The notes beneath the pieces were generated by a model. It saw only the letters and a program-made list of their open reading frames with translations. It made no database searches and was not told the origin of the DNA. DNA of 64,000 nt from Halomonas lysinitropha (GTDB taxonomy: Bacteria > Pseudomonadota > Gammaproteobacteria > Pseudomonadales > Halomonadaceae): the NCBI RefSeq assembly GCF_902500215.1, contig NZ_CABVOU010000033.1, positions 186,001 to 250,000 on the forward strand, written 5' to 3'. The translations under genes were made by a program, and so were the position numbers. How positions within the stretch are numbered: the first letter of the stretch is position 1; each line of letters opens with the position of its first letter. Of this stretch, positions 1 through 12,469 are shown one piece after another.

Positions 1-84
1 GAAGAGCAGCACCTCGGGGTGCTCGCGCTTGATCTTCAGGTACTGGCTCATCATGGGGGTATGCTGGGCACTGGCCTGTGACAT
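1..84 (-). CDS. mutS: DNA mismatch repair protein MutS, N-terminal 28 codons only
   Basis: Read on the minus strand from an ATG at position 84, the first 28 codons give a typical MutS amino terminus: an MSQ... start, then the HTPMMSQYLKIKREHPE segment that begins the mismatch-recognition domain and continues toward the conserved LLF. The gene runs off the left edge of the window, so nothing past residue 28 can be judged. MutS recognises mismatches and small loops and starts methyl-directed repair. It is divergent from pncC, as is usual for the mutS-cinA/pncC-recA order in Pseudomonas and Halomonas relatives. The identification rests on this short but characteristic N-terminus plus synteny. 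Confidence 0.85.
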   Translation of the reverse strand, partial: MSQASAQHTPMMSQYLKIKREHPEVLLF

Positions 85-227
85 CGAATTCCTGCTCTGG
101 CGAATGGCGGGGGTCTACGTCGGATGCGTCATGCATGTCGCTGACAAAGCCGTTATTGTACGGAAAAGTCACCGTGCACGCGCGGCCGACATCGGGTCGC
201 TCGGTACGAATGTCCAGGAGTTGAACC

Positions 228-740
228 ATGGCCACCCCTGTCTCCCGCCTGAACGATCTCGATCTCACGGTCCTCGCCGAGCGCCTGGGCGAACTGTGCC
301 GCCAGCATGGCATCACGGTCACTGCGGCCGAGTCCTGCACCGGGGGCGGCGTGTCCAGCGCCATCACCGCCGTGGCGGGCAGTTCCGACTGGTTCGAGAC
401 CGGCTACGTGACCTATGCCAATGGCGCCAAGGCTCGCCTGCTGGGCGTGCCGGAGGCGCTGCTGGCCGAGCATGGGGCGGTGAGCCGCGAGGTCGTCGAG
501 GCGATGGTGGCTGGCGCCTGCCGCGACAGCGGCGCCGGGCTCGGCGTGGCAATCAGCGGGGTGGCCGGCCCCGGCGGCGGCAGCGCCGACAAGCCGGTGG
601 GGACCGTCTGGCTGGCCTGGGGCGACACCGAGCGGGCCGAATCGGCCTGCCATCACTACGACGGCGAGCGTGCCGCCGTACGCGAGCAGGCGGTGCGCGA
701 GGCGCTGATCGGCCTGGTGCGGCGACTGGAGCCACGCTGA
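228..740 (+). CDS. pncC: Nicotinamide-nucleotide amidase (CinA C-terminal domain, PncC type)
   Basis: A 170-residue stand-alone CinA C-terminal domain protein that deamidates nicotinamide mononucleotide to nicotinic acid mononucleotide in NAD recycling. The signature AESCTGG lies at residues 34-40 with the presumed catalytic serine at 36, followed by the FxTGYVTYxN segment near residue 60 and the glycine-rich GVAGPGGG near residue 110. The length matches E. coli PncC/YgaD and excludes the two-domain CinA. The ATG start follows a purine-rich stretch. It lies upstream of recA, the usual position of this gene in gammaproteobacteria. The 130-bp spacing and the SOS box before recA suggest recA has its own promoter. 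Confidence 0.9.
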   Translation: MATPVSRLNDLDLTVLAERLGELCRQHGITVTAAESCTGGGVSSAITAVAGSSDWFETGYVTYANGAKARLLGVPEALLAEHGAVSREVVEAMVAGACRDSGAGLGVAISGVAGPGGGSADKPVGTVWLAWGDTERAESACHHYDGERAAVREQAVREALIGLVRRLEPR

Positions 741-804
741 CCTCTGTCGGAACGCACCAACGTGGTCGCAGCGCTGGCCGCGTGGGGTTTTTTTCGCCAT
801 ACTA

Positions 805-820
805 CTGTGCAGTCATACAG
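805..820 (+). promoter_or_regulatory. SOS box (LexA operator) of recA
   Basis: A 16-bp CTGT-N8-ACAG palindrome, CTGTGCAGTCATACAG, lies 50 bp before the recA start codon. It fits the gammaproteobacterial LexA consensus CTGT-N8-ACAG. The trailing sequence CATACAGTGTTT recurs at the second SOS box of this window at 13583-13598. Confidence 0.85.
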
Positions 821-870
821 TGTTTACCGGCCATCGTTACCTTCATTCGCTATCTTTCAGGAGCTCCTCC

Positions 871-1938
871 ATGGCTAAGGACGAAAACCGCAGCAAGGCG
901 CTCGACGCCGCCCTTTCCCAGATCGACCGTCAGTTCGGCAAGGGCACCGTGATGCGCCTGGGCGACACCCCGCGCGTGGTGATGCCCTCGGTCTCCACCG
1001 GCTCGCTGGGCCTGGACATCGCCCTGGGTATCGGTGGCCTGCCGCTGGGTCGGGTGGTCGAGATCTTCGGTCCCGAATCCTCGGGCAAGACGACCCTGAC
1101 CCTCTCGGTGATCGCCCAGGCCCAGAAGCAGGGAAAGACCTGCGCCTTCATCGATGCCGAGCACGCGCTCGATCCCAGCTACGCCGAGAAACTCGGCGTC
1201 AATCTCGATGATCTGCTGGTCTCCCAGCCGGACACCGGCGAACAGGCCCTCGAGATCTGCGACATGCTGGTGCGCTCCGGCGGCGTCGACGTGATCATCA
1301 TCGACTCGGTGGCGGCACTGACGCCGCGCGCCGAGATCGAGGGCGAGATGGGGGATTCCCACGTGGGCCTGCAGGCACGTCTGATGTCCCAGGCACTGCG
1401 CAAGATCGCCGGTAACATCAAGAACGCCAATTGCATGGTGGTCTTCATCAACCAGATCCGCATGAAGATCGGCGTGATGTTCGGTAGTCCCGAGACCACC
1501 ACCGGCGGCAATGCGCTCAAGTTCTACGCCAGCGTGCGCCTGGATATCCGCCGCACCGGCTCCGTCAAGCAGGGTGACGAGGTCACCGGCAACGAGACGC
1601 GGGTCAAGGTGGTCAAGAACAAGGTCGCGCCGCCGTTTCGCCAGGCGGAGTTCCAGATCCTCTACGGCAAGGGGATCTATCATGCCGGAGAGGTGGTCGA
1701 TCTGGGCGTGCAGTGCAAGCTGATCGACAAGGCGGGTGCCTGGTACAGCTATCAGGGCAACAAGATCGGTCAAGGCAAGGCCAATGCCGCCCAGTTCCTC
1801 GAGGACAATCCGGCGGTGATGGAAGAGATCGAGAGCCAGATCCGCGCCCAGTTGCTTGCCCCGGTGGAGCCCAAGAAGGAAGAGGCCGCCGACGAGGCGG
1901 TTACCACCGAGGTCGGCCGCGACGACGACCCGTCATAA
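871..1938 (+). CDS. recA: Recombinase RecA
   Basis: A 355-residue RecA, the ATP-dependent strand-exchange protein of homologous recombination and the co-protease for LexA-type repressors. The Walker A motif GPESSGKTT is at residues 67-75, the Walker B region [14 protein letters not shown] follows near 140, the loop-2 region with the conserved [14 protein letters not shown] is near 200, and the C-terminus is acidic. I chose the ATG at 871 over the upstream alternative because [11 protein letters not shown] matches the family start and an AGGAG-like ribosome site (CAGGAGCTCC) precedes it. It is SOS-regulated by the box at 805-820 and followed after 3 bp by recX, so the two are probably co-transcribed. 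Confidence 0.98.
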   Translation: MAKDENRSKALDAALSQIDRQFGKGTVMRLGDTPRVVMPSVSTGSLGLDIALGIGGLPLGRVVEIFGPESSGKTTLTLSVIAQAQKQGKTCAFIDAEHALDPSYAEKLGVNLDDLLVSQPDTGEQALEICDMLVRSGGVDVIIIDSVAALTPRAEIEGEMGDSHVGLQARLMSQALRKIAGNIKNANCMVVFINQIRMKIGVMFGSPETTTGGNALKFYASVRLDIRRTGSVKQGDEVTGNETRVKVVKNKVAPPFRQAEFQILYGKGIYHAGEVVDLGVQCKLIDKAGAWYSYQGNKIGQGKANAAQFLEDNPAVMEEIESQIRAQLLAPVEPKKEEAADEAVTTEVGRDDDPS

Positions 1939-1941
1939 GCC

Positions 1942-2421
1942 ATGCTGGGCCAGCCCTCTGGCGGCGAGTCGTCGCCTCGTGACGATGCCATCCGCCTGCT
2001 GGCGCGACGGGAGTATTCGCGCCTGGAACTGGCCGAGCGCCTGGCGGCCAAGGGGCATGCGTCCGAGAGCATCGCCGAGTGCCTCGATGAGCTGGCCGAT
2101 CAGGGGCTGCAATCTGACGATCGTTTTGCCGAGAGCTTCCTGCGCTCACGCATCCTGCGGGGCCAGGGGCCGCTGAAGATCGGTGTCGAGCTCGAGCGGC
2201 GCGGCCTCGGTCGGGAGGTGATCCGTCACGCCTTTGCCGAGAGCGAGCAGGCCGGCGAGGGTGACTGGTTCACCCTGGCCTGCGAGTCGCTCGCGAAGCG
2301 CTTCACCGGGCCCGGCGATTCGCCTCGCGAGCGGGCCCGCCGCGAGCGCTTCCTGGCCCAACGTGGCTTCGCGTTCGACCAGGTACGCCACGCCCTGGAA
2401 CACGCGTGGGATAATGCTTGA
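1942..2421 (+). CDS. recX: Regulatory protein RecX
   Basis: A 159-residue RecX, which binds RecA filaments and limits their extension. The typical architecture is visible as three-helix repeats: a RxYSRLELAERLAAKG segment near residues 22-40, the DDRFAESFLRSRILRGQGPLKI core near 58-80 and an FLAQRGF...VRHAL ending. The gene starts 3 bp after the recA stop, so it belongs to the SOS-controlled recA transcript and is probably made at low level by partial read-through. The length is normal for proteobacterial RecX (150-165 residues). Confidence 0.93.
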   Translation: MLGQPSGGESSPRDDAIRLLARREYSRLELAERLAAKGHASESIAECLDELADQGLQSDDRFAESFLRSRILRGQGPLKIGVELERRGLGREVIRHAFAESEQAGEGDWFTLACESLAKRFTGPGDSPRERARRERFLAQRGFAFDQVRHALEHAWDNA

Positions 2422-2439
2422 CGTTTCGTACTGTCACTC

Positions 2440-2631
2440 GGGGCTGATCCGGCGACAGGCGCTTCGAGGAGGCGCTGTGAACCCTTCCCTGGGCGCTACC
2501 GATGCCCTGCTTCGCTCTCGCGTCCCGCTCCGCTTGCAGGACCGGTGCTGGCCATCCATGGCCAGCCCGTTCGGAGCGGTGCTCCTCACCCCTGGCAAAG
2601 GACCTCCTCTTCGACCTGTCCCCGGCGCCCC
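2440..2631. repeat. Palindromic non-coding element between recX and alaS
   Basis: The 339-bp recX-alaS gap holds a nested, imperfect palindrome. The outer arms of about 24 bp lie at 2449-2472 and 2603-2625 (CCGG-GACAGG...GAGGAGG pattern). The middle arms CCGCTCCG and CGGAGCGG are at 2525-2532 and 2572-2579. A perfect core CTGGCCATCCATGGCCAG is at 2548-2565. Open frames through it show no family resemblance and no ribosome site. The layout is that of a small non-autonomous palindromic element, such as a REP/BIME- or MITE-like dispersed repeat. Only one copy was seen in this window, so the repeat status is an inference. Confidence 0.55.
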
Positions 2632-2663
2632 TCGCTATGAGCGGCCGTGCTAGCTGGCGCCCC

Positions 2664-2691
2664 TTTAGTCCATTGCCAACTGCGCTATAAT
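2664..2691 (+). promoter_or_regulatory. Probable sigma-70 promoter of alaS
   Basis: A perfect TATAAT at 2686-2691 lies 70 bp before the alaS start. The best -35 at a 16-bp spacing is a weak TTTAGT at 2664-2669, so the assignment rests on the -10 box and its position after the palindromic element. Confidence 0.5.
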
Positions 2692-2760
2692 GGCGGTTTT
2701 GCGAAAGCCCCGGGTGGTCTCGTTGCGGACGGCCACCTCGCCCATCGCCACGGATACCCC

Positions 2761-5370
<2,610 letters not shown>

Positions 5371-5378
5371 GGGCTTGC

Positions 5379-5407
5379 AGGGCCGGCGGCAGTGAAGCCC
5401 CGGCCCT
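5379..5407 (+). terminator. GC-rich hairpin after alaS
   Basis: An 8-bp perfect stem AGGGCCGG/CCGGCCCT starts 8 bp after the alaS stop. It is followed by only a moderately T-rich stretch, so it may be a weak terminator or an attenuating stem in the alaS-lysC spacer. Confidence 0.4.
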
Positions 5408-5475
5408 CGTCATTTCTACTCACCTTTCACTCATCTGAGCGCTATCCGCACTCGACGCACGAGGGAAATCGGCAT

Positions 5476-6726
5476 ATGGCACTATACGTACAGAAATTCG
5501 GCGGCACCTCGGTGGGCTCCGTGGAGCGCATCAAGGCCGTGGCCGAGAAGGTCAAGGGCTTTCGCGACAACGGCCACCAGGTCGTCGTCGTGGTCTCCGC
5601 CATGAGCGGCGAGACCAATCGCCTGATCGGCATGGCCAACGAGATCAACGACGAGCCGACGCCGCGCGAGATGGACATGCTGGTCTCCACCGGCGAACAG
5701 GTGACCATCTCGCTGCTGGCCATGGCCCTCCACAAGATCGGCGTGCCGGCGACCTCCTATACCGGTTCCCAGGTGGGCATCCAGACCGACAGTGCCCACA
5801 CCAAGGCACGCATCCAGCGCATCGAGACCGATGAACTGCAGGCCGACCTGGATGACGGGCAGGTGGTGGTGGTGGCCGGTTTCCAGGGCGTCGACGAGGA
5901 GGGCAACATCACCACCCTCGGTCGCGGTGGCTCCGATACCACCGGGGTGGCGCTGGCGGCGGCATTGAAGGCCGATGAGTGTCAGATCTATACCGATGTC
6001 GACGGTGTCTACACGACCGATCCTCGAGTCTGCTCCAAGGCTCAGCGCCTCGACACCATCACCGTCGAGGAGATGCTGGAACTGGCGAGCCTGGGCTCCA
6101 AGGTCCTGCAAATCCGCGCCGTCGAATTCGCCGGTAAGTACAATGTCCCGCTGCGTGTGCTGTCCAGCTTCGAGGGCGGTCCCGGCACCCTGATCATTGC
6201 AGACTCCGATAAAGACGAGGATTCCATGGAAGAACCGCTGATTTCCGGCATTGCCTTCACCGACAATGAAGCCAAGCTGACCCTGCTCAACACGCCCGAC
6301 GTGCCGGGTGTCGCCTCGCGCATCCTGGGGCCGATCGCCGATGCCAACATCGAGATCGACATGATCGTTCAGAACGTGGCGCCGGCCGGTGACTACACGG
6401 ACTTTACCTTCACGGTGGCCAAGGGCGACTACAAGCAGACCATGAAGATCCTCCGGGATCAGGTGATCCCCGACCTGGGGGGCGGCGAGCTGCGCGGAGA
6501 CGACAACATCGCCAAGGTCTCGCTGGTGGGGGTGGGCATGCGTTCCCATGCCGGGGTGGCTTCGAAGTTCTTCCGCGTGCTGGCCGACGAGAACATCAAC
6601 ATTCGCATGGTCTCCACCTCCGAGATCAAGATCTCCGTGGTGATCGACGAAAAGCACATGGAGCTGGCGGTCAAGTCGCTGCACAAGGCCTTCGGCCTCG
6701 ACAAGAGCGATATCGAGGCCGAATAA
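5476..6726 (+). CDS. lysC: Aspartate kinase
   Basis: A 416-residue monofunctional aspartokinase that phosphorylates aspartate in the first step of lysine, threonine, methionine and, in halophiles, ectoine precursor synthesis. The kinase N-terminus [10 protein letters not shown] (lysine 7) is followed by [12 protein letters not shown], the STGEQVT segment and the [16 protein letters not shown] loop. Two ACT domains fill the C-terminal third ([14 protein letters not shown] and [20 protein letters not shown]), indicating allosteric feedback by lysine/threonine. The ATG at 5476 is preferred to a more upstream in-frame start because the protein begins directly with the kinase strand. No lysine riboswitch-like structure is apparent in the 105-bp spacer. 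Confidence 0.96.
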   Translation: MALYVQKFGGTSVGSVERIKAVAEKVKGFRDNGHQVVVVVSAMSGETNRLIGMANEINDEPTPREMDMLVSTGEQVTISLLAMALHKIGVPATSYTGSQVGIQTDSAHTKARIQRIETDELQADLDDGQVVVVAGFQGVDEEGNITTLGRGGSDTTGVALAAALKADECQIYTDVDGVYTTDPRVCSKAQRLDTITVEEMLELASLGSKVLQIRAVEFAGKYNVPLRVLSSFEGGPGTLIIADSDKDEDSMEEPLISGIAFTDNEAKLTLLNTPDVPGVASRILGPIADANIEIDMIVQNVAPAGDYTDFTFTVAKGDYKQTMKILRDQVIPDLGGGELRGDDNIAKVSLVGVGMRSHAGVASKFFRVLADENINIRMVSTSEIKISVVIDEKHMELAVKSLHKAFGLDKSDIEAE

Positions 6727-6774
6727 GGCTCCCTCGAGCCGACGACACCTTCTACGCTTGTAGGGAAGTCCGCG

Positions 6775-6816
6775 ACACCCGCACCACAGGGCTTGCTTTC
6801 CGTGGGGTGCGGGTGT
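6775..6816 (+). terminator. Hairpin after lysC
   Basis: An 11-bp perfect stem, ACACCCGCACC pairing with GGTGCGGGTGT, lies 48 bp after the lysC stop with a 20-nt loop. There is no T-run after it, so it may be a Rho-dependent or RNA-stability element rather than a classical intrinsic terminator. Confidence 0.45.
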
Positions 6817-6925
6817 GTCGTGGACTGGTGCCATTGGTCAGGGACGATGAGTTGTCGCACAATGTCCTTTCGTCGTTTCTGCCGGCGAGCATCCCGTAGC
6901 CATAAGTCTGAGAAGGAGATCAGTC

Positions 6926-7120
6926 ATGCTCATCCTGACCCGCCGAGTCGGCGAAACCCTGATGATCGGTGATGACATCACCGTGACCGTCCTTGGCGTC
7001 AAGGGCAATCAGGTCCGTATCGGCGTCAATGCCCCCAAGGATGTCGCCGTGCATCGTGAGGAGATCTACCAGCGCATTCAGCGCGAGAAGGCCGACTCCG
7101 GTCTCGAGAGCGATGACTAG
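6926..7120 (+). CDS. csrA: Carbon storage regulator CsrA (RsmA)
   Basis: A 64-residue CsrA, the dimeric RNA-binding protein that recognises GGA in hairpin loops and controls translation of carbon metabolism, motility and biofilm genes. The N-terminus [18 protein letters not shown] and the [19 protein letters not shown] core are canonical, including Arg44-equivalent VHREE. A strong ribosome site (GAGAAGGAGAT) precedes the ATG. It lies between lysC and tRNA-Ser, the standard rsmA position in Pseudomonas relatives. A candidate CsrA-sequestering RNA lies elsewhere in this window at 46420-46801. Confidence 0.98.
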   Translation: MLILTRRVGETLMIGDDITVTVLGVKGNQVRIGVNAPKDVAVHREEIYQRIQREKADSGLESDD

Positions 7121-7229
7121 CGCACGGGCAATCGAAGGGGAAGAGCCAGCGCTCGGCCATGTCGAAAAATCCCTCGGGGTCACTGGACGATGGCCTTCTA
7201 AAACGGTAGGATACGCACCGTGCCGATGA

Positions 7230-7324
<95 letters not shown>

Positions 7325-7343
7325 GTCGTCACGCCAAGGTCAA

Positions 7344-7420
7344 GCGCCCGTAGCTCAGCTGGATAGAGTACCTGACTACGAATCAGGTGGTCGGAGGTTC
7401 GAATCCTCCCGGGCGCGCCA
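7344..7420 (+). tRNA. tRNA-Arg (anticodon ACG), copy 1
   Basis: A 77-nt tRNA with acceptor GCGCCCG pairing CGGGCGC, D-arm AGCTCAGCTGGAT, anticodon stem-loop with ACG (read as ICG, decoding CGU/CGC/CGA), T-arm GGTTCGAATCC and encoded CCA. Confidence 0.97.
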
Positions 7421-7490
7421 TCTTGATTTCGAATGCCATCGGCATGGTGCTGATGCATTCCTGCAATGAATCCGTTCATTGTCGTTCTAC

Positions 7491-7567
7491 GCGCCCGTAG
7501 CTCAGCTGGATAGAGTACCTGACTACGAATCAGGTGGTCGGAGGTTCGAATCCTCCCGGGCGCGCCA
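7491..7567 (+). tRNA. tRNA-Arg (anticodon ACG), copy 2
   Basis: A second 77-nt tRNA-Arg identical in sequence to the one at 7344-7420, separated from it by 70 bp. The tandem duplication with the preceding tRNA-Ser forms a single tRNA cluster ended by the terminator at 7574-7610. Confidence 0.97.
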
Positions 7568-7573
7568 GATCTT

Positions 7574-7610
7574 GACCCGTCCTCACAGCGAGGGCGGGTC
7601 TTCTGTTTTT
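7574..7610 (+). terminator. Intrinsic terminator of the tRNA cluster
   Basis: GACCCGTCCTC pairs with GAGGGCGGGTC (one G-U pair) around a 5-nt loop and is followed by TTCTGTTTTT, a typical intrinsic terminator starting 7 bp after the last tRNA. Confidence 0.88.
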
Positions 7611-7739
7611 CAGGCCTGCTATACCGGGGATTCCCGTGATACCGAGGTCCCCAGCGTTCTGCTAGCCGGGTCGGGCTTCCTCAAGTGCCGGCCCAGCGAT
7701 CGTTTGAGGCGCCGTTGCTATGCGACGTGCGTCTCTTTT

Positions 7740-8816
7740 TTATGTGCGGCTGTTTTCTTGAGAGGGTTCGCCCTCAGGCCATCTCGGTCCGGTGGTCGGC
7801 GTGAGGATAGGCAGAAGGGCGGGCGGAGGTCGCAGAGGTTCGAGTCCCCGAAGCAGGGCGTCAAGATCGCGAAGGCGTTTCACCCCCTGGAAGCGGCAGG
7901 CGGCCTCGTCGTCGCGCTGGCGCATGTGGTTTAGCCACTGCTTGATCAGGGCAGTGACAACGCGTTCGGGAAGTGTGCTACGCTGCAATGCAGCAAATTC
8001 GGCAAGAATCCCTGCCCGGACACGCCACGGCGTTTCGGGCAAGCGCTCGCCCGTCGTCTGCCAATGGCGGATGCGATTGGCCAGCCAGGGGTCGGCCAAG
8101 GCGCCGCGGCCCAGCATCACGTCGCGGCACCCGGAGAGGGTGCGGGCTTTCCAGTAGTCCTCGAGGGTCCAGATGTCGCCGTTGGCGACCACCGGGATGG
8201 CGAGGCGCTGGTGGATGCGACCGATCCATTCCCAGTGGGCGGGTGGGCGGTAGCCCTCGTCGCGGGTGCGGCCATGGACCACCAGTTGCCGAGCGCCGGC
8301 CTCCTGGGTGGCCAGGGCGCAGGCCACGGCCTGGCGTCGATCGGAGAAGCCCAGGCGGATCTTGGCCGTCACCGGGATCTGGTCCCCCACGGCCCGGGAT
8401 ACCGCCGACACGGCGGCGTGAACCCGTCGCGGGTCGCGCAGCAGCGAGGCGCCGCCATCGTGGCGGTTGACCAGCTTGGCCGGACAGCCGAAATTGAGAT
8501 CCAGGCCGGTGGCGCCGAGGCGCAGGGCCTGGCGAGCATTGGCCGCGAGGGTGTCGGGGTCAGAGCCGAGTAATTGCAACTGCACGGGGATGCCGCTCGG
8601 CGTAGTGACGCCGGGGCGGGCCAATTCCGGGCAGTGCCGATGGAAGACGCGCGGCGGCAGGCAGGCATCCACCACGCGCACGAACTCGGTTACTACCCAG
8701 TCAAAGCCGGGCGTGCGGGTCAGCAGGTCGCGGGTCACCGCATCGATGACCCCTTCCATGGGCGCTAGGCCGATCCGCCCTTTATGTAGTAAATTAACAA
8801 CGCTGACTTCCACCAT
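7740..8816 (-). CDS. dusC: tRNA-dihydrouridine(16) synthase DusC
   Basis: A 358-residue FMN-dependent dihydrouridine synthase reducing a uridine in the tRNA D-loop. The TIM-barrel start GRIGLAPMEGVID is near residue 13, the catalytic cysteine lies in LDLNFGCPAKLVNRHDGGA, the phosphate and flavin loops include VHGRTRDEGY and VVANGDIW, and the DVMLGRGALADPWL block is present. The overall length and the APMEGV start fit the DusC branch rather than DusA or DusB; that sub-family call is less certain than the enzyme class. The gene converges on the tRNA cluster. Confidence 0.88.
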   Translation of the reverse strand: MVEVSVVNLLHKGRIGLAPMEGVIDAVTRDLLTRTPGFDWVVTEFVRVVDACLPPRVFHRHCPELARPGVTTPSGIPVQLQLLGSDPDTLAANARQALRLGATGLDLNFGCPAKLVNRHDGGASLLRDPRRVHAAVSAVSRAVGDQIPVTAKIRLGFSDRRQAVACALATQEAGARQLVVHGRTRDEGYRPPAHWEWIGRIHQRLAIPVVANGDIWTLEDYWKARTLSGCRDVMLGRGALADPWLANRIRHWQTTGERLPETPWRVRAGILAEFAALQRSTLPERVVTALIKQWLNHMRQRDDEAACRFQGVKRLRDLDALLRGLEPLRPPPALLPILTPTTGPRWPEGEPSQENSRT

Positions 8817-8930
8817 GACGCCATTGTAATCTGTCGAGGATGTGGCAGGTTATAGCATCTTAAAAAATGCGCAAGCCGGTGTTTCACGTGATATCAAGGC
8901 TAATTACGCGCAAGAAGCAGGAGAATTCGC

Positions 8931-9185
8931 ATGCAGGACACGCAGCTGCTCAACGAGGGGCTTGCCCTGATGGGCGTGGGCATGGGCTTTGTCTTTGTTT
9001 TTCTTACCGTGCTCGTGATCGTCACCACCCTGATGTCCAAGGTCATCGGCCGCTTCTTTCCCGAGCCTGTCGCGCCCCCGGCGCCGGCACGCGGACGTGC
9101 CGAGGCTGCGTCTAGCCAGGACGATGACGTGATGGTCGCCATCAGCGCCGCGGTGCATCGCTATCGCCGTCGCCATCGCCGCTGA
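8931..9185 (+). CDS. oadG: Oxaloacetate decarboxylase Na+ pump, gamma subunit
   Basis: An 84-residue protein with one N-terminal membrane span ([25 protein letters not shown], residues about 11-35) and a short proline/alanine-rich then basic C-terminal tail, the standard OadG form. It anchors the alpha subunit to the beta subunit in the Na+-translocating oxaloacetate decarboxylase. An AGGAG ribosome site precedes the ATG. The gene is 55 bp upstream of oadA, giving the canonical oadGAB order, which makes the call secure despite low sequence conservation in this family. Confidence 0.9.
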   Translation: MQDTQLLNEGLALMGVGMGFVFVFLTVLVIVTTLMSKVIGRFFPEPVAPPAPARGRAEAASSQDDDVMVAISAAVHRYRRRHRR

Positions 9186-9240
9186 GGCAACCGCTCTCGC
9201 TTCCCTCCCCCCTTTCATTCATAACGACAAGGTCACGACC

Positions 9241-11100
9241 ATGACTGACAAGACACGCCCACTTGGCATCACCGATGTCGTCCTGCGCGATGCCCACCAG
9301 TCGCTGTTCGCTACCCGCATGCGCCTCGACGACATGCTGCCCATCGCCGAGAAGCTCGACCGCGTCGGCTTCTGGTCGCTGGAATCCTGGGGCGGGGCCA
9401 CTTTCGACGCCTGTATCCGCTATCTCGGCGAGGATCCGTGGGAGCGGATACGGGCGTTGAAGGCGGCCATGCCCCATACGCCCCAGCAGATGCTGCTGCG
9501 CGGCCAAAACCTGCTCGGCTACCGCCACTACGCCGATGATGTGGTGGACCGCTTCGTCGAGCGGGCCAGGACCAACGGCGTCGATGTCTTCCGCGTCTTC
9601 GACGCCATGAACGACCCGCGCAACCTCGAGCGGGCCATCCAGGCAGTACGCAAGGTCGAGGGCCATGCCCAGGGCACGCTCTCCTATACCGTGAGCCCGG
9701 TGCACACCCTGGACGGCTGGGTCGAGCTCGGCAAGACCATTGCTGCCATGGGCGCTGACTCCCTGGCCATCAAGGACATGGCCGGCCTGCTCAAGCCTTA
9801 CGACGCCTATGAGCTGGTCACCAAGCTCAAGGCCGCCGTGGATATCCCCATCCACATGCAGTGCCATGCCACCACCGGCATGTCCACCGCTACCGCCCTC
9901 AAGGCCGCCGAGGCGGGCATCGACAACGTCGATACCGCCATCTCCTCGATGTCCATGACCTATGGCCACAGCCCCACCGAGTCGCTGGTGGCTATCCTGG
10001 CCGGGACCGAGCGCGACACCGGGCTGGACCTCGAACTGCTCGAGGAGATCGCCGCCTACTTCCGCGAGGTGCGCAAGAAGTACGCCGCCTTCGAGGGCTC
10101 GCTCAAGGGCATCGACTCGCGCATCCTGATCGCTCAGGTACCGGGCGGCATGCTCACCAACATGGAAGGCCAGCTCAAGGAGCAGGGTGCCGGCGACAAG
10201 CTTGACGACGTGCTCAAGGAGATCCCGCGCGTGCGCGAGGACCTGGGCTTTATCCCGCTGGTCACCCCCACGTCGCAGATCGTCGGCACCCAGGCAGTGA
10301 TGAACGTGATGATGGGTGAGCGCTACAAGTCGATCTCCAAGGAGGTTCAGGCGCTGCTCAAGGGCGAGTACGGCGCCGCGCCGGCGCCGTTCAACGAAGA
10401 GCTGCAATCCCGCGTGCTGGAAGGCGGCGAGCCGATTACCTGCCGCCCGGCCGATAACCTCAACCCCGAGATGGACCGGCTCACCAAGGAACTCAAGGAG
10501 AAGGCCAAGGCCGAGGGCATTCGCCTGGCCGAGGGCGAGCGCGAGGTCGACGATGTGCTGACCTATGCGCTCTTCCCGCAGATCGGCCTGAAGTTCCTCC
10601 AGAATCGCGACAATCCCGATGCCTTCGAGCCCGCGCCCCAGGCCCCCGGGAAGGCGATCCCCGAGGCCAGCGCCAATCTGCCGGCCTCTTCACAGAAGGG
10701 CGGGTACCAGAATAAAGCAGCCGAGGCCAAGGCGCCGGCGACCCAGGGCGCGGCGTCGTCCGGGCCCGAGACCTATACCGTCAAGGTCAACGGCAAGACC
10801 TATGTGGTCGAGGTCGCCGAGGGCGGCGAGGTCGGCAATGTTCAGGAACAGGCAGCACCTGCCCAGCCGGAAGCCGCGCCGGCGTCCAGTGGTGAAGCGA
10901 TCACTGCGCCGCTGGCCGGCAATATCTTCAAGGTCAACGTGCGCGAGGGCGACAGCGTCGAGAATGGGGATGTGGTGATCATCCTCGAGGCGATGAAGAT
11001 GGAGACCGAGGTACGTGCCGCCAGCGCCGGCACCGTCTCCGCCGTCAAGGTCAGCGAGGGTGACAGCGTCGCCGTCGGTGACGTCCTGATCGAGCTCTAA
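9241..11100 (+). CDS. oadA: Oxaloacetate decarboxylase alpha subunit (carboxyltransferase and biotin carrier)
   Basis: A 619-residue biotin enzyme. Residues about 5-460 form the carboxyltransferase domain, beginning with the signature [15 protein letters not shown] and containing the metal/substrate segments [11 protein letters not shown] and [11 protein letters not shown]. An Ala/Pro-rich linker follows (about 465-540), then a biotinyl domain whose EAMKMETE motif places the biotin lysine at residue 586. It transfers the carboxyl of oxaloacetate to biotin, and decarboxylation at OadB then drives Na+ export. It is co-directional with oadG and oadB (10-bp gap), an operon suited to a salt-tolerant bacterium. 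Confidence 0.96.
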   Translation: MTDKTRPLGITDVVLRDAHQSLFATRMRLDDMLPIAEKLDRVGFWSLESWGGATFDACIRYLGEDPWERIRALKAAMPHTPQQMLLRGQNLLGYRHYADDVVDRFVERARTNGVDVFRVFDAMNDPRNLERAIQAVRKVEGHAQGTLSYTVSPVHTLDGWVELGKTIAAMGADSLAIKDMAGLLKPYDAYELVTKLKAAVDIPIHMQCHATTGMSTATALKAAEAGIDNVDTAISSMSMTYGHSPTESLVAILAGTERDTGLDLELLEEIAAYFREVRKKYAAFEGSLKGIDSRILIAQVPGGMLTNMEGQLKEQGAGDKLDDVLKEIPRVREDLGFIPLVTPTSQIVGTQAVMNVMMGERYKSISKEVQALLKGEYGAAPAPFNEELQSRVLEGGEPITCRPADNLNPEMDRLTKELKEKAKAEGIRLAEGEREVDDVLTYALFPQIGLKFLQNRDNPDAFEPAPQAPGKAIPEASANLPASSQKGGYQNKAAEAKAPATQGAASSGPETYTVKVNGKTYVVEVAEGGEVGNVQEQAAPAQPEAAPASSGEAITAPLAGNIFKVNVREGDSVENGDVVIILEAMKMETEVRAASAGTVSAVKVSEGDSVAVGDVLIEL

Positions 11101-11110
11101 GGGTCCCCTC

Positions 11111-12433
11111 ATGGAGAAACTGCTGACACTCTGGCATGGCTCGGGGCTCTACAACCTGAATCTGGGCCAGGCCGTGATGATCCTGGTGGGGCTGGTGCTG
11201 CTCTACCTGGCAATCCGCAAGAAGTTCGAGCCGTTGCTGCTGGTACCGATCGGCTTCGGCGGCATCCTGGCCAACATACCCGAAGCGGGCCTGGCGCTGT
11301 CGGCGCTGGAGCAGGCCATCGAGATGGCCAGGCCCGCCGTGCTGCAGCAACTCGCGACCGCCCTGGGCGCGAGCCTGGACCCGTTGGCCGGTGCCGAGGC
11401 GTGGCGCGAGACCCTCAAGGGTCTGGTCAAGGACGGAGCGGCGCCGGATGCGCTGCGCGCCGCCCGCGACGTGGCCGTCAGCGTCGGCTACGGCGACGGC
11501 ATGCTCTACAGCTTCTACACGGTGGCCATCGCTTCGGGCATCGCCCCGCTGGTGATCTTCATGGGCGTGGGGGCGATGACCGACTTCGGCCCGCTGCTGG
11601 CCAATCCGCGCACCCTCTTCCTGGGGGCGGCGGCGCAGTTCGGCATCTTCGCCACTCTGTTCGGCGCGGTGGGCCTCTCGGCCCTGGGGGTGATGGACTT
11701 CTCGCTGAACCAGGCCGCTGCCATCGGCATCATCGGCGGTGCCGACGGCCCCACCTCGATCTACGTGTCCAGCGTGCTGGCCCCGGAACTGCTCGGCGCC
11801 ATCGCCGTGGCCGCCTACGCCTACATGGCGCTGGTCCCGCTGATCCAGCCACCCATCATGAAGCTGTTGACCTCCAGGCGCGAGCGCGAGATCACCATGA
11901 CCCAGCTGCGCCCGGTGTCGAAGCTCGAGAAGGTCGTCTTCCCGATAGCGATCCTGCTGCTGGTGGCCTTCTTCCTGCCGGATGCCGCACCACTGCTGGG
12001 GATGTTCTGCTTCGGCAACCTGATGCGTGAGTGTGGCGTGGTGGAGCGCCTTTCCGACACCGCCCAGAATTCGCTGATCAACATCGTGACCATCTTCCTG
12101 GGTCTCTCGGTGGGCTCCAAGCTGATGGCCGACAGTTTCCTGGCCATGGAGACCCTGGGGATCCTGGGTCTGGGGATCGTGGCCTTCGGTATCGGCACCG
12201 CCGCCGGGGTGCTGATGGCCAAGCTGATGAACGTGATGAGCAAGATGCCGATCAATCCGCTGATCGGCGCGGCCGGCGTCTCGGCAGTCCCCATGGCGGC
12301 GCGGGTGGCCAACAAGGTGGGGCTGGAGTCCAATCCCCACAACTTCCTGCTGATGCACGCCATGGGGCCCAACGTGGCCGGGGTGATCGGCTCGGCGGTG
12401 GCCGCCGGGGTGATGATCAAGTACCTGGGGTGA
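11111..12433 (+). CDS. oadB: Oxaloacetate decarboxylase beta subunit (Na+ pump membrane protein)
   Basis: A 440-residue polytopic membrane protein with about nine to eleven hydrophobic segments. It is the Na+ channel and carboxybiotin decarboxylase of the pump. The conserved block [21 protein letters not shown], which includes an Asp essential for Na+ transport in the family, is near residue 200, and the [18 protein letters not shown] and [22 protein letters not shown] blocks close the protein. It starts 10 bp after oadA. The length agrees with OadB from Klebsiella and Vibrio. Confidence 0.96.
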   Translation: MEKLLTLWHGSGLYNLNLGQAVMILVGLVLLYLAIRKKFEPLLLVPIGFGGILANIPEAGLALSALEQAIEMARPAVLQQLATALGASLDPLAGAEAWRETLKGLVKDGAAPDALRAARDVAVSVGYGDGMLYSFYTVAIASGIAPLVIFMGVGAMTDFGPLLANPRTLFLGAAAQFGIFATLFGAVGLSALGVMDFSLNQAAAIGIIGGADGPTSIYVSSVLAPELLGAIAVAAYAYMALVPLIQPPIMKLLTSRREREITMTQLRPVSKLEKVVFPIAILLLVAFFLPDAAPLLGMFCFGNLMRECGVVERLSDTAQNSLINIVTIFLGLSVGSKLMADSFLAMETLGILGLGIVAFGIGTAAGVLMAKLMNVMSKMPINPLIGAAGVSAVPMAARVANKVGLESNPHNFLLMHAMGPNVAGVIGSAVAAGVMIKYLG

Positions 12434-12469
12434 GGCGTCTGCGGGCGCCGTTCGTCGTTGCGATGGGCC

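Noticed and set aside
2234..2653. Open frames running from recX into the recX-alaS gap
   Set aside because: They overlap recX or the palindromic element and lack start signals and homology.
5371..5475. Lysine riboswitch upstream of lysC
   Set aside because: The spacer is only 105 bp and contains a simple hairpin; it is too short for the five-helix L-box.
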